NCBI RefSeq assembly: GCF_002355515.1
Contig: NZ_AP014809.1
Location: 186,001-250,000 of the forward strand
Origin: Methylorubrum populi
GTDB taxonomy: Bacteria > Pseudomonadota > Alphaproteobacteria > Rhizobiales > Beijerinckiaceae
Direction of reading: 5' to 3'
Length of the DNA stretch: 64,000 nucleotides
Shown: positions 35,252 through 43,864 of the stretch, one piece after another
Layout of the letters: each line of letters opens with the position of its first letter
Position numbering within the stretch: position 1 is the stretch's first letter
Position numbers and translations under genes: made by a program
Notes under the pieces: model-generated
The model's input: the letters and a program-made list of their open reading frames with translations, nothing else
Told to the model about the DNA's origin: nothing
The model's database searches: none

Positions 35252-36613
35252 TCAGCTCGCGCGCTTGATCTTGAAGGATTCGAGGTACTCCTCGGGCTTG
35301 GCTGGATCGAAGGTCTTGCCCATGACAACGAAGGTCTTGGTCGTGGACTCCGGCGGCGTGAGCCCGTCCTGCTTCATCAACCGGGCGGCATCGGTGGCGC
35401 GGTAGACCTGTTTCGCGACCGCCGCGTAGTCGACGTCGCCCTTGATCTGGCCCCAGCGCTTCATCTGCGTCAGCGTCCAGATCGCGAAGCTCTCGTAGGG
35501 GAAGGGATCGAAGGCGACGCGCTTCGGGTCCTTCTTCACGCTGCCGAGCCCGTCGGCATAGGTGCCGGTGAGAACCTGCTCCACCACCGTGAGCGGCTGG
35601 TTGAGGTAGTTCGCGGGCGCGATCGCCGCGGCGATCTCCTTGCGGTTCTCCGTCTTGGAGGCATAGGCCGTGGCCTGAAGGATGGCGCGCAGCAGCGCGG
35701 CCGTCGCATTCGGCATCTCGCGGATCGTGTCCTGCGCCACCGAGAAGGAGCAGCAGGGATGCCCGTCCCAGATCTCCTTCGACAGGACGTGGATGAAGCC
35801 GACACCGTCGTAGACCGCGCGCTGGACGACGTTGTCGGGCGCGAGAAAGCCGTCGATGTTGTCGGCCCTCAGGTTGGCGACCATTTCGGGCGGCGGCACC
35901 GAGCGCAACTGCACATCGGTATCGGGGTCGATGCCGTGCTCGGCAAGGTAGTAGCGCAGCAGGTAGTTGTGGTTCGAGTAATCGAACGGGATCGCGAGCT
36001 TGAAACCCTTCCAGTTCTTCGGGTCGCGATTGTCCTTGTGCTTATTCGCGAGGCAGATTGCCTGTCCGTTGACGTTTTCGATTGCCGGTACAGCGAAGGG
36101 CACCGGGTTCGACCCGAGCCCCATCGTGATGGCGAGCGGCATCGGCGCCAGCATGTGGGCGGCGTCGTATTCCTTGTTCAGCGTCTTGTCGCGCACCACC
36201 GCCCAGCCGGCGGTCTTCACCACGTCGACGTTGAGGCCCTGCTTCTCGTAGAAGCCCATGGGCTTGGCCATGATGATCGGCGTGGCGCAGGTGATCGGGA
36301 TGAAGCCGACCTTGAGATCGGTCTTCTCGGGCTTGCCCGCCTCCGCGAAGGCCTCGGCCACGAACTTCGTCGGCAGAAACTGACTGACGGCCGCCGCCGC
36401 GGTCGCCAGACCGACGCTGCGGAGGAAGGCGCGGCGCTCGGCCCCATTCGGAAACAGCGCGCGCATCATCGTTGCCTCGACCGCGCGCTCGATCGCAGCG
36501 TCTCCCGCCGGCAGGGCCGCCTCATGCGCGGCCTGGGTCTCGTGCGCGCCGCAGGAGCAGCCGCCGCGGGCGAGACGGCGCCGGGCGTCAAAGGGATTGT
36601 CGAACAGGGCCAT
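35252..36613 (-). CDS. ABC transporter substrate-binding protein (NrtA/CmpA family), Tat-type signal
   Basis: 453 residues. A twin-arginine motif ERRAFLRSVGLATAAAAVSQ lies unusually deep (Arg60-Arg61), after a charged region that contains Cys19-Ser-Cys21 and His24 (GGCSCGAH). The mature domain matches NrtA/CmpA: LKVGFIPITCATPIIMAKPM, FYEKQGLNVDVVKTAGWAVV, and PPPEMVANLRADNIDGFLAP. It should bind a small anion or organic sulfur compound in the periplasm. The start at 36613 has GGAG six bases upstream and lies 34 bases from a -24/-12 promoter. Which ligand it binds cannot be read from sequence. Confidence 0.9.
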   Translation of the reverse strand: MALFDNPFDARRRLARGGCSCGAHETQAAHEAALPAGDAAIERAVEATMMRALFPNGAERRAFLRSVGLATAAAAVSQFLPTKFVAEAFAEAGKPEKTDLKVGFIPITCATPIIMAKPMGFYEKQGLNVDVVKTAGWAVVRDKTLNKEYDAAHMLAPMPLAITMGLGSNPVPFAVPAIENVNGQAICLANKHKDNRDPKNWKGFKLAIPFDYSNHNYLLRYYLAEHGIDPDTDVQLRSVPPPEMVANLRADNIDGFLAPDNVVQRAVYDGVGFIHVLSKEIWDGHPCCSFSVAQDTIREMPNATAALLRAILQATAYASKTENRKEIAAAIAPANYLNQPLTVVEQVLTGTYADGLGSVKKDPKRVAFDPFPYESFAIWTLTQMKRWGQIKGDVDYAAVAKQVYRATDAARLMKQDGLTPPESTTKTFVVMGKTFDPAKPEEYLESFKIKRAS

Positions 36614-36646
36614 CGCGATCTCCGGCAGGGCTAGCCCCAGGTTCTC

Positions 36647-36662
36647 AGCAACAGTCGCGCCA
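36647..36662 (-). promoter_or_regulatory. Sigma-54 (-24/-12) promoter of the ABC importer operon
   Basis: Read on the minus strand: TGGCGCGACTGTTGCT. It has the invariant GG and GC with the required 10 bases between them, and TTGCT at -12, close to the consensus TGGCACG-N4-TTGCT. It ends 34 bases before the nrtA-like start codon. An enhancer site lies 85 bases further upstream. Confidence 0.8.
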
Positions 36663-36746
36663 AGATCTGAGCTAAAATGTTTTCTCAGTCAGATCAGAGA
36701 TTTGCGTCGAACAGGATCGGTGCGGCCGGAAACGCGAGCGCGACTT

Positions 36747-36772
36747 TGTCGATCAAATGTCGACATTGTCGG
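36747..36772 (-). promoter_or_regulatory. Enhancer (UAS) for the sigma-54 regulator, upstream of the ABC operon
   Basis: TGTCGATC (36747-36754), AAA, then the perfect palindrome TGTCGACA (36758-36765), followed by TTGTCGG. The 15-mer TGTCGACATTGTCGG is identical to that in the second UAS at 41854-41868, and the octamers are spaced identically (11 bp start to start). It lies between the tauE-like stop and the nrtA-like start. It is the likely binding site of the enhancer-binding protein encoded at 41885-43492. Confidence 0.75.
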
Positions 36773-36783
36773 CAGGCTTCGAC

Positions 36784-37548
36784 TCAGCGGAACAGCATCG
36801 CGAGGCCTGCCCCCGCGATGAGCGTGGCCAGGACGGCTTCGAGCAGACCCTTGCGAGCGGCACAGACCGAGCGCAGCCGAAGCCCGGCAAGACCGCCGGC
36901 CGCACCGCCGACCACGAAGGCCAGGACGAGAGCCCAGTCCACGAGCTGGGACAGGGCGTAGCTCAAACCCGTCGTGAGGCCGAAGGCGGTGATGACGACG
37001 AGGGAGCAGCCGATGGCGCTGATCAGCGGCATGCCCGTCGCAGCCACGAGCCCGGGCACCACGAGGAACCCGCCGCCGATGCCGAAAAAGCCCGACATCA
37101 ATCCCGTCGCGCCGCCGTAGCCCACGAGCTTGGGCACGCGGCCGCCCGTCGCGCTCTGCCTCGGAGCGAGCGGCACGAAACGGCGCCTGATCATCAGGCC
37201 CGCGGCGGCAAGCATGACCAGCGCGAACAGGAATTGCAGCCGGCTTCCATCGAGTTGTTTGCCGAGATCGGCACCGAGAAGGGCGGCGAGGATGCCGGCG
37301 ATGCCGAACCAGCCGGCGGCGTGCCAGGGGACCCGCGCCATTCTCAGGTGGCCGATGAGGTTGACCAGCGAGCAGGCGGCGACCGCGAAGGCGCCCGTTC
37401 CGACCGCGACGTGAACGTTCCGAAGGCCGACGACATGGATCAGCATCGGGACGGCGAGGATCGAGCCGCCCCCGCCGGCCAGTCCGAGGATCAGCCCGAC
37501 GACCGAGCCGGAGGCTGCGCCGAGAGCGTATTGAACCGGCTCCAGCAT
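36784..37548 (-). CDS. TauE/SafE family permease (sulfite/sulfoacetate exporter type)
   Basis: 254 residues with about eight helices in two related halves. Each half opens with a glycine-rich signature: GLILGLAGGGGSILAVPMLI and GLMSGFFGIGGGFLVVPGLV. TauE/SafE proteins export sulfite, sulfoacetate or related organic anions, and short members accompany persulfide dioxygenases. The start at 37548 is four bases after the stop of the persulfide-dioxygenase gene, so co-translation is likely. Export of the sulfite made by that enzyme is the natural role; inorganic sulfur uptake is an alternative. Confidence 0.88.
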   Translation of the reverse strand: MLEPVQYALGAASGSVVGLILGLAGGGGSILAVPMLIHVVGLRNVHVAVGTGAFAVAACSLVNLIGHLRMARVPWHAAGWFGIAGILAALLGADLGKQLDGSRLQFLFALVMLAAAGLMIRRRFVPLAPRQSATGGRVPKLVGYGGATGLMSGFFGIGGGFLVVPGLVAATGMPLISAIGCSLVVITAFGLTTGLSYALSQLVDWALVLAFVVGGAAGGLAGLRLRSVCAARKGLLEAVLATLIAGAGLAMLFR

Positions 37549-37552
37549 CGAT

Positions 37553-38503
37553 TCACGCCCGGCCCGTCGTCAGCGGGATCTTGAGGTAGCGCGTTCCGTT
37601 CTCTTCCGGCTCCGGCAGGCGGCCCCCGCGCATGTTCACCTGGATCGCGGGCATGATGAGCCGTGGTGCCTTCAGGCTGCGGTCGCGGGCCTCGCGCATC
37701 GCCACGAAATCGTCCTCCGCCGTCCCGTCACGGACATGGACGTTTGCGCTGCGCTGGGCGGCGACGGTGGTCTCGTAGACGAAGCGGTCCCGGCCCGGCG
37801 CCTTGTAATCGTGACAGAGGAACAGGCGCGTCGCGTCCGGAAGCGCGAGCAGGCGCCGGATCGAGCGGAACAGCTGGCGGGCGTCGCCGCCGGGAAAATC
37901 GGCGCGCGCCGTGCCGTAATCCGGCATGAAAAGGGTATCGCCAACGAAGGCGGCGTCGCCGATGACGTAGGCGAGATCGGCCGAGGTATGGCCCGGCACG
38001 TGCAGCACCACCGCCTCGACCCCTCCGATCGCGAAGCGGTCGCCATCGTCGAACAGCCGGTCGAATTCGGCGCCGGTGCGGGCGAACTCGGTCCCCGCGT
38101 TGAAGAGCTTGCCGAATTCTTCCTGCACCCGAAGGATGCCGCGTCCGATGGCGAGGCGGCCGCCGAGCTGCGCCTGTAGGTAAGGGGCAGCGGAGAGGTG
38201 ATCGGCATGGACGTGGGTCTCGAGGACCCACGTGACCGTCAGCTTCTCCTCGCGGACGTAGTCGATCACCCGGTCGGCCGCCGCGTAGGACAAGGCTCCC
38301 GCCGCCGGGTCGAAATCGAGCACGCTGTCGATCACCGCGGCCTCCCGGCTCACGGGATCGTAGACGACGAAGGTCGCGGTGTTCGTCGGCTCGTCGAAGA
38401 AGCCTCGGACGGCCGGGCACAAGGCGGCGCCCGAGCGGCTCGCCGTGACCTGATCCTTCGCTCGAGTCAGGGCCGGATCGGTGGCGCGGATCGCATCCGT
38501 CAT
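37553..38503 (-). CDS. blh: MBL-fold persulfide dioxygenase, Blh/ETHE1-like
   Basis: 316 residues from ATG 38503. The metallo-beta-lactamase motif is THVHADH (His97, His99, Asp101, His102), with further ligands His172 in VPGHTSADL, Asp in FVGDTLF and His231 in FLCHDYKAPGRD. GFFDEPTNTATFVVYDPVSR and the RYLKIPL end are typical of alphaproteobacterial Blh. These enzymes oxidise glutathione persulfide to sulfite using non-haem iron and O2. In rhizobia blh is controlled by BigR; here it sits inside a sigma-54 operon instead, next to TauE/SafE. There is no rhodanese fusion. Confidence 0.93.
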   Translation of the reverse strand: MTDAIRATDPALTRAKDQVTASRSGAALCPAVRGFFDEPTNTATFVVYDPVSREAAVIDSVLDFDPAAGALSYAAADRVIDYVREEKLTVTWVLETHVHADHLSAAPYLQAQLGGRLAIGRGILRVQEEFGKLFNAGTEFARTGAEFDRLFDDGDRFAIGGVEAVVLHVPGHTSADLAYVIGDAAFVGDTLFMPDYGTARADFPGGDARQLFRSIRRLLALPDATRLFLCHDYKAPGRDRFVYETTVAAQRSANVHVRDGTAEDDFVAMREARDRSLKAPRLIMPAIQVNMRGGRLPEPEENGTRYLKIPLTTGRA

Positions 38504-38514
38504 CGTGTCCTCCC

Positions 38515-39849
38515 TCAGGCCGCAAGCCAAGCGGTGACGGTGCCGTCGTGCCGCTGCTCCATCGCGAGCCGTTGCTCGCTTTCCTCGACGACGTGCCACG
38601 GCGCGCTGGCGACGGGCGCACCGTGCAGCGCGATCGGCGCCGAACGGGTCTTCAGGCGGATGACGGGAGCGGCATGTGCGTAGCCCGGATGCGGGCGGCC
38701 CAGAATTCCATTCGCGATGACGGCGGCCTGCCGGGCGATGGGCTCGATGAAGCGGCACGGCCGCCCCGCGATGCTGATGCAATCGCCCAGGGCGAAGATG
38801 TCCGGACCGCTCGTCCGCAGCGTCGTCGGATCGACGGCGATGCCGTGGTCGAAGGCGAGACCGGCGGACCGCACGAGGCGCGAAGGCGCGGCGAGGCCGG
38901 TCGCGGCGACGACGGTCGCGGCGGCAAGGCTCGTCCCGTCGGCGAGGGCGACCACGATATTGCCGTCGGCTCCGCCGCTCAGGCCGCGCACGAGGCTGTT
39001 GCCCCGGTAACGGACTCCGACTCGCTGGAGACCCGCCAGCAGGCGCCGGGCGGCCAATTCCGGCAGCAGTTCCGATAACGGCAGCGCACCGGCGCCGAGG
39101 AGCGTGACGGCGTGGCCCGCCCGCGCCAGATCCTCGGCCAGTTCGCAGCCGACCATCCCGGCGCCGATGACCGCGACCGCGCGCGGACCCTGTACCAGCT
39201 CGGCATGGAGCCCGGACCAAGCGGCGAGATCGTTCACGCGCCAGCACAGGGCCGGATCGAGGCTGGCCGGCAGCGCCGGCCGTGCGCCGTGGGCGAGGAC
39301 GAGACGGGTGTATTGGAGCGTGCCACGCGTCGTACGCAGGCTGCGCCGGTCCGGCGAGAGGCCGACCGCGACCGTGTCGGCGATCAGGCGCACGCCGAGG
39401 CGGGCTGCCGCCGTCGCGCCGGCCTCGCGGCGCAGCGCGTCCGGCGACAGGCCGCGCCCGAGGGCAACCGAGAGTTCCGGCTTGTGGTAGAGGCTGCCGT
39501 CGCAGGCCGTCACCAGCGTGATCGGAACGTGCTGATCCTCCGCCCGGATCGCCTCGGCCACGCTCCACCCGCTGAGGCCGGCGCCGACGATCACCACACC
39601 CGCCCGCCGCTGCAGTGCCACAGGCCTCGATATCGGGGCGACCGTCGCTCTGCGCTGGTAGGGCTCGAAATCCGATTTCGTGACGCCGCAGATCGGGCAG
39701 GCCCAATCCTCGGGGATGTCGGCAAAGCGGGTGCCGGGCGGCAGGCCGCTGTCGGGGTCGCCCTCACCCTCGTCGTAGATCAGTCCGCAGGCCCGGCAGA
39801 GGAACTGCTTCCAGGGACCGAGACCGTCGGTCGGTTCGAGGAGGCTCAT
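38515..39849 (-). CDS. Rubredoxin fused to FAD-dependent rubredoxin reductase
   Basis: 444 residues. The N-terminal rubredoxin has Cys18-x-x-Cys21 ([17 protein letters not shown]) and Cys51-x-x-Cys54 ([14 protein letters not shown]) for one iron. After a linker, a pyridine-nucleotide-disulfide oxidoreductase domain follows: FAD motif [10 protein letters not shown] (about 85-95), NAD motif [15 protein letters not shown] and the late FAD motif [11 protein letters not shown]. It would move electrons from NAD(P)H through FAD to its own rubredoxin and on to a partner oxidase. Its ATG overlaps the stop of the acyl-CoA-dehydrogenase-like gene by four bases, so that flavoprotein is the likely partner. 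Confidence 0.93.
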   Translation of the reverse strand: MSLLEPTDGLGPWKQFLCRACGLIYDEGEGDPDSGLPPGTRFADIPEDWACPICGVTKSDFEPYQRRATVAPISRPVALQRRAGVVIVGAGLSGWSVAEAIRAEDQHVPITLVTACDGSLYHKPELSVALGRGLSPDALRREAGATAAARLGVRLIADTVAVGLSPDRRSLRTTRGTLQYTRLVLAHGARPALPASLDPALCWRVNDLAAWSGLHAELVQGPRAVAVIGAGMVGCELAEDLARAGHAVTLLGAGALPLSELLPELAARRLLAGLQRVGVRYRGNSLVRGLSGGADGNIVVALADGTSLAAATVVAATGLAAPSRLVRSAGLAFDHGIAVDPTTLRTSGPDIFALGDCISIAGRPCRFIEPIARQAAVIANGILGRPHPGYAHAAPVIRLKTRSAPIALHGAPVASAPWHVVEESEQRLAMEQRHDGTVTAWLAA

Positions 39850-41051
39850 GCCCGGCCTCCCCCGACGCTGCCGGTCGGCAGAATCTCCTGCGAGAGCCGC
39901 GCCATCTCCCGGCGCAGGTGCTTGATCGCCGGCGTGACGATGGCGACGAAATGCGCCTCGCGGGTGCGGCGCTGGGGGGCCGCCGACATCAGGTAACCCC
40001 GCGCGCCCTGGTGCAGCAGAGCCGATTGCGAGGCGCGCAGCGCGAGTTCGGAGGCTTGGGCGCGGGCGTCGAGGACGTCGATCAGGTAGTCGGTGGCGCC
40101 GTCATAGGGCGTTTCGGCAAGCCGCATCACGCGGGCGCGCAGCTCGGCGAGTTCGGCAGCGATCGTCTCGGGACGGTCGTCGAGGTACTCGTTGACGTGG
40201 CCGAGGGTCTCCTCGACCGCCAGCATGTCGTCGAGGCTGCCGTCGGCGACGCCGAGACCCATGCCGCACTGGAGCAGGATGAAGGCAGCGCGGATACGGC
40301 CGATGAAGGGCCGGGCCGGATCGGCGATGAGGTTATCCTGGCCGACGAACACATCGTCGAGCCGCACACCCCAGGTGCTCGTTCCTTCCATGCCGGAGAA
40401 ATGCGGGCAGGGCCTCAATTCGGCGCGGTCGCAGGCCAGGAGGAACATGATCTCGTGGCTGATCGCGTCGCCCGCGCCGGTCACCCCGGCGATGGCGCCG
40501 CAATATTGGCCCGGCCCGATATGGCTGACCCAGGGCAGCATGCCGCTCACCCGGTAGCCGCCGGGCACGCGGCGCGCACGCAGAAGGATCGGCTCGATCC
40601 CGGCGAAGGCCTTCATCGGGTTGGACAAAGCGGTGCCGCCGAAGGTGCGGCCGACCGCGTGGTCGTCGAGAACGCTGCCGGAAAGCGCCGGGTTGCCCGA
40701 CTGCTCGAGGTAGAGGCCGCAGACGTCGTGACACCACATCAGGAAACCGGTGGCGCCGCAGGCCCGGCTCGCCGCCTGCATTGCGGCGACTGACAGTCCG
40801 AAGCGGGCGCCGTGCCGGTCGAGGTGGACGCCGAGCCCGCCCGCGGCGCCGAGCCGAGCCATGATATCGAGCGGGTAGGTCCCACGGTCGATCGCCGCCG
40901 CCGCGGCCTTCAGCGCGCCGTCGGCGATGGCGGTCGTGCCGCCGAGAACCGCGGCGTCCGTCCAATCGGGCGCATCCGGCCGGGTCAGGGGCAGCTGCGC
41001 CACGGAACAAGCCGCGGCGTGAGCCGGCCGGAGAGCGAGTGCGCTCGGCAT
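39846..41051 (-). CDS. Acyl-CoA dehydrogenase-family flavoprotein (possible monooxygenase)
   Basis: 401 residues with the acyl-CoA dehydrogenase fold: helical N-domain ([19 protein letters not shown] region), beta-domain with [20 protein letters not shown] and [20 protein letters not shown], and C-terminal helical domain. Relatives that act as FMN/FAD monooxygenases (DszC, SfnC, isobutylamine hydroxylase) share this fold. No CoA-ligase or hydratase gene is nearby, and the adjacent gene is a rubredoxin reductase. An oxidative rather than beta-oxidation role is therefore favoured, but this is inference. It lies 69 bases after osmC and overlaps the reductase gene. Confidence 0.8.
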   Translation of the reverse strand: MPSALALRPAHAAACSVAQLPLTRPDAPDWTDAAVLGGTTAIADGALKAAAAAIDRGTYPLDIMARLGAAGGLGVHLDRHGARFGLSVAAMQAASRACGATGFLMWCHDVCGLYLEQSGNPALSGSVLDDHAVGRTFGGTALSNPMKAFAGIEPILLRARRVPGGYRVSGMLPWVSHIGPGQYCGAIAGVTGAGDAISHEIMFLLACDRAELRPCPHFSGMEGTSTWGVRLDDVFVGQDNLIADPARPFIGRIRAAFILLQCGMGLGVADGSLDDMLAVEETLGHVNEYLDDRPETIAAELAELRARVMRLAETPYDGATDYLIDVLDARAQASELALRASQSALLHQGARGYLMSAAPQRRTREAHFVAIVTPAIKHLRREMARLSQEILPTGSVGGGRA

Positions 41052-41120
41052 GGTGCAGTCTCCACAGAGCAGGGATGGGGCGGGACCCGATCGGTCCCGC
41101 CGAGTGGCTCGGGCCGCGGC

Positions 41121-41672
41121 TCAGCCGGCCAGGCCGATCGTGAAGGGGATCGGGTTGCGCATGGAGTTGGCCACCGGCGAGTAGCGGTTCGCGTGGCGCA
41201 CGATCTCGTCGAGCTCCTCGCGGCTCGCGTCGCCCTCGATGGTCACGGCCACCCGGATCTCTTGGAAGCCCATCTCTTCCGGCAGCTTCTCGGCGCCGCC
41301 GGCGCCCCAGGCGGCCGGGTTGCCGATATCGCCCTCGAGATGGAGTTCGAGGCGGGAGAGGCGCACCTGCTTCCAGGTCGCGACGGCGGTGATTCCGACC
41401 GCCAGGCAGCCGCCGAGGGCTGACAGCACGATCTCACCGGGTGCCGGCGCCGTGTTCTCGCCGAACAGATGGAAGGGTTCGTCCACCACGACCGGCGCGT
41501 GGTCGCCGACGTAACTCAGGGTGCGATATTGTCCCTCGACGACGGTATGAACCCGGTTGGTCCCGCGCGAGCCGGGATTGCAGCGGCCCTTTTCGGCGAA
41601 CTGCATCAGTCCGTCGCGATCAATCGGGCGCAGATACGTGGTGACGGTTGTGGGGGCGGCGCTCGCACTCAT
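41121..41672 (-). CDS. OsmC-family protein
   Basis: 183 residues from ATG 41672, which follows AGGAG by six bases (a TTG six bases earlier is unlikely as start because it touches that site). The OsmC/Ohr fold is indicated by GENTAPAPGEIVLSALGGCL, with a conserved Cys in the long central helix, and by SRLELHLEGDIGNPAAW. OsmC proteins reduce organic hydroperoxides with a Cys pair; one-Cys relatives accompany sulfur metabolism genes, and their chemistry is unclear. It is the first gene of the sigma-54 operon that also carries the flavoprotein, rubredoxin reductase and persulfide dioxygenase. Confidence 0.88.
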   Translation of the reverse strand: MSASAAPTTVTTYLRPIDRDGLMQFAEKGRCNPGSRGTNRVHTVVEGQYRTLSYVGDHAPVVVDEPFHLFGENTAPAPGEIVLSALGGCLAVGITAVATWKQVRLSRLELHLEGDIGNPAAWGAGGAEKLPEEMGFQEIRVAVTIEGDASREELDEIVRHANRYSPVANSMRNPIPFTIGLAG

Positions 41673-41732
41673 CGGCAACTCCTTTTCCGGTCCGGCCCCC
41701 GCTGTGGTCGGGGCCGGCTCGAAGGGCGTTGC

Positions 41733-41747
41733 GCAAGGCGGATGCCA
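41733..41747 (-). promoter_or_regulatory. Sigma-54 (-24/-12) promoter of the osmC operon
   Basis: Read on the minus strand: TGGCATCCGCCTTGC. The GG and GC are separated by the required 10 bases, and TGGCA and TTGC match the consensus halves. It lies 61 bases upstream of the osmC ATG, with the double TGTCGACA enhancer 96 bases further upstream. Confidence 0.78.
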
Positions 41748-41842
41748 GCAGCAGGATTTCGACGATTATTTCTAGAAACCGATCATAATCAGCAGGTTAT
41801 TCCGGATCATCTGGCGCGCTCAGTCCGCGACATGTGGGTAAA

Positions 41843-41868
41843 TGTCGACACTTTGTCGACATTGTCGG
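41843..41868 (-). promoter_or_regulatory. Enhancer (UAS) with two perfect TGTCGACA palindromes upstream of osmC
   Basis: TGTCGACA (41843-41850), CTT, TGTCGACA (41854-41861), then TTGTCGG. Two perfect 8-bp palindromes repeat at 11 bp, one helical turn, so two dimers would sit on one face. The distal octamer plus tail is identical over 15 bases to the UAS at 36758-36772. It lies between the regulator gene's stop (41885) and the osmC promoter. Confidence 0.8.
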
Positions 41869-41884
41869 TTTTCGCCGAAGCGGT

Positions 41885-43492
41885 TCACGAGGTCACTTGA
41901 AGCTTGCGCCAGCGGTAGGAGAACTGGCGCTCGGTCAGGCCGAGGCGCTGGGCCGCCCGCGTCTTGTTGCCCCCCGCCTGGGTCAAGGCCATTCGCAGCG
42001 CCTCGTGATCGTGCGAGTCGGCCGGCAGATAAGGGCGCACGGTGCCCATGGCACGGAAGGCAGCCTCTCTGTCGAGCGAGGGAAACGGCGGTTGCCCCGG
42101 TGCACGCAGTGTTGGCGCGGTGACGACGGCGCCTTCGAGCATCGGCCGCAGGTCCTCGACGTCGAGGATGCCCTCGCCGGCGAGAAGCACGAGCCGTTCG
42201 ATGAAGTTGGCGAGCTGGCGGATGTTGCCGGGCCAGGACTGCCGGGCGAGATGCGCCACGGCCGCCTGGGTCAGGTTGACGTTGCGCTGGTTGTTCTGGT
42301 TCGCCTGAGTGAGGAAGTGGAGCACCAGATCGGGGATGTCGCTGCGGCGCTCCGACAGCGGCGGCAGCGTGATCGGCACGACGTTGAGGCGATAGAACAG
42401 ATCTTCGCGGAAACGGCCGTGACAGACCTCGTTGGCGAGATCGCGGTTCGTCGCGGCGACGAGGCGCATGTCGACGCGGATCTCGCGCTTGCCACCGAGG
42501 CGCACCACGGTCCCTTCCTGCAAGGTCCGCAGCAGCTTGGTCTGGAGGATCGCCGGCAACTCGCCGATCTCATCGAGGAAGATCGTGCCGCCGCTCGCCT
42601 GCTCGAACCAGCCGGCCCGCGCATCGACGGCCCCGGTGAAGGCACCGCGCTCGTGCCCGAACAACTCGGACTCGAACAGGGTATCGGGGATCGCCGCGCA
42701 ATTCACCTTGATGAAGGGCCGGTCGCGCCGCGGGCTGGCGAGGTGGAGCGCGCGGGCGAAGAGTTCCTTGCCGGTTCCCGACTCGCCGAGCAGCAGCACG
42801 CTTGCGGTCGCGTTCGCGACCTTCTCGACCTGGACGAGCGCGCGCAGCAGCGCGGGTGACGTGCCGATGATGCCGTAGCGCGCCCGCCTGATGCGCAGTT
42901 CGCGCGCCAGCATGTCGTTGTGCTCCTCGAGCGCGCGCGTCTTCCGCTCCACCCGTTCGCTCAGCGTCAGCAACTGGCTGACCATGGTCGCGATGATGCG
43001 CAGGATCGTGAGATCGTCCGACAGCGCCCGCTCCCGGTGCCTGATTCGATGACAGGCGATGGCCCCGACCGTGCGGTGATCGACCCGGATCGGGAGCGCC
43101 AGGAACGACACCGCACCGCGGGGAAGCTGGGCCCGCGCGACAGCACGCCCGAGGAAGGTCGGGTCCTTGTCGATGTCCTGGACGATGATCAGGTGCCCAT
43201 CCTGGATGACGCGCCCGGTGATGCCTTCACCCGGCGCGTAGCGGCCGCGGGCGGCCTCCTCACGGGTCAGGCCGTAGGAGTAGGCGATTCGGAAGCCGTC
43301 GCCGCTCGGGTCCTGCAGGACGATGCGTCCCCGGTTCAGCCCGACGATCTCGGACAACAGATGCAGCATCTCCCGGGCGACCTGATCGAGGCGCAGGCCC
43401 TTGCCGATCAGGTTCATGACCTCCTGGATCAGGAACATCTCCTGCGTGCGCCAATGCGCTGCCGAACCGACCTTGCTCGCACGTCCATCCAT
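41885..43492 (-). CDS. Sigma-54-dependent enhancer-binding regulator with GAF sensor
   Basis: 535 residues from ATG 43492. A GAF domain (about 20-175) similar to that of NifA (AHWRTQEMFLIQEVMNLIGK, then IVGLNRGRIVLQDP) precedes the AAA+ domain: Walker A GESGTGKE at 236-243, GAFTGA loop at 283-288 for sigma-54 contact, Walker B GGTIFLDEIGE at 301-311, and sensor segments ATNRDLANE and REDLFYRLNVVPI. The Fis-type helix-turn-helix is at the end (NKTRAAQRLGLTERQFSYRW). There is no receiver, so a ligand or redox signal should act on the GAF. It very likely binds the TGTCGACA sites next to its own gene and before the ABC operon. Confidence 0.94.
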   Translation of the reverse strand: MDGRASKVGSAAHWRTQEMFLIQEVMNLIGKGLRLDQVAREMLHLLSEIVGLNRGRIVLQDPSGDGFRIAYSYGLTREEAARGRYAPGEGITGRVIQDGHLIIVQDIDKDPTFLGRAVARAQLPRGAVSFLALPIRVDHRTVGAIACHRIRHRERALSDDLTILRIIATMVSQLLTLSERVERKTRALEEHNDMLARELRIRRARYGIIGTSPALLRALVQVEKVANATASVLLLGESGTGKELFARALHLASPRRDRPFIKVNCAAIPDTLFESELFGHERGAFTGAVDARAGWFEQASGGTIFLDEIGELPAILQTKLLRTLQEGTVVRLGGKREIRVDMRLVAATNRDLANEVCHGRFREDLFYRLNVVPITLPPLSERRSDIPDLVLHFLTQANQNNQRNVNLTQAAVAHLARQSWPGNIRQLANFIERLVLLAGEGILDVEDLRPMLEGAVVTAPTLRAPGQPPFPSLDREAAFRAMGTVRPYLPADSHDHEALRMALTQAGGNKTRAAQRLGLTERQFSYRWRKLQVTS

Positions 43493-43864
43493 GCCGCTTG
43501 CACCTCGGTTCCACCATCGGCGCGAAAGCCGCCTGCGAGACGCCTGCAAGCCACGTGCAACCGACCGAATCGACGTCCCAAGCGAGCCTGCCGAGTCTCG
43601 GGAAGGTCTCGCGCGACGTCCCGCGAGCGGCCTGCGGAAACGATCCTGCCGAATTCTCGCAAGGCGACACAAGCTTCACAGTACTGTTGCGGAACGCCGC
43701 TAGCGAAGCATCCGGCTGGCATAGATCGAAACGCTGTCCGCGTGCCGTGAGCGTCCCGAAAGCGGGACGTCCATGACCGCCGCGTCTTCTCGCACCCGGC
43801 CGAGGATCAACCCTTGGCCTTGCAGCGGGCGACCTGCGCGTCCGTCCCGCGCGGCTGCCTGGAG
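43493..43864. promoter_or_regulatory. Divergent region between regulator and giant exoprotein gene
   Basis: 372 bases with no supported gene. CGTCCCG-AAAG-CGGGACG at 43752-43769 is a perfect 7-bp inverted repeat about 95 bases before the exoprotein start; it could be an operator. I do not find TGTCGACA here, so there is no sign that the regulator controls itself through the same motif. Confidence 0.45.

Noticed and set aside
38504..39706. Long in-frame extension upstream of the persulfide dioxygenase
   Set aside because: It overlaps the rubredoxin reductase gene in another frame and has no motif. The ATG at 38503 matches family starts.
36784..43492. Nitrogen-fixation (nif) cluster suggested by the NifA-like GAF regulator
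   Set aside because: No nif structural genes or TGT-N10-ACA NifA sites; the octamer TGTCGACA and the neighbouring enzymes point elsewhere.
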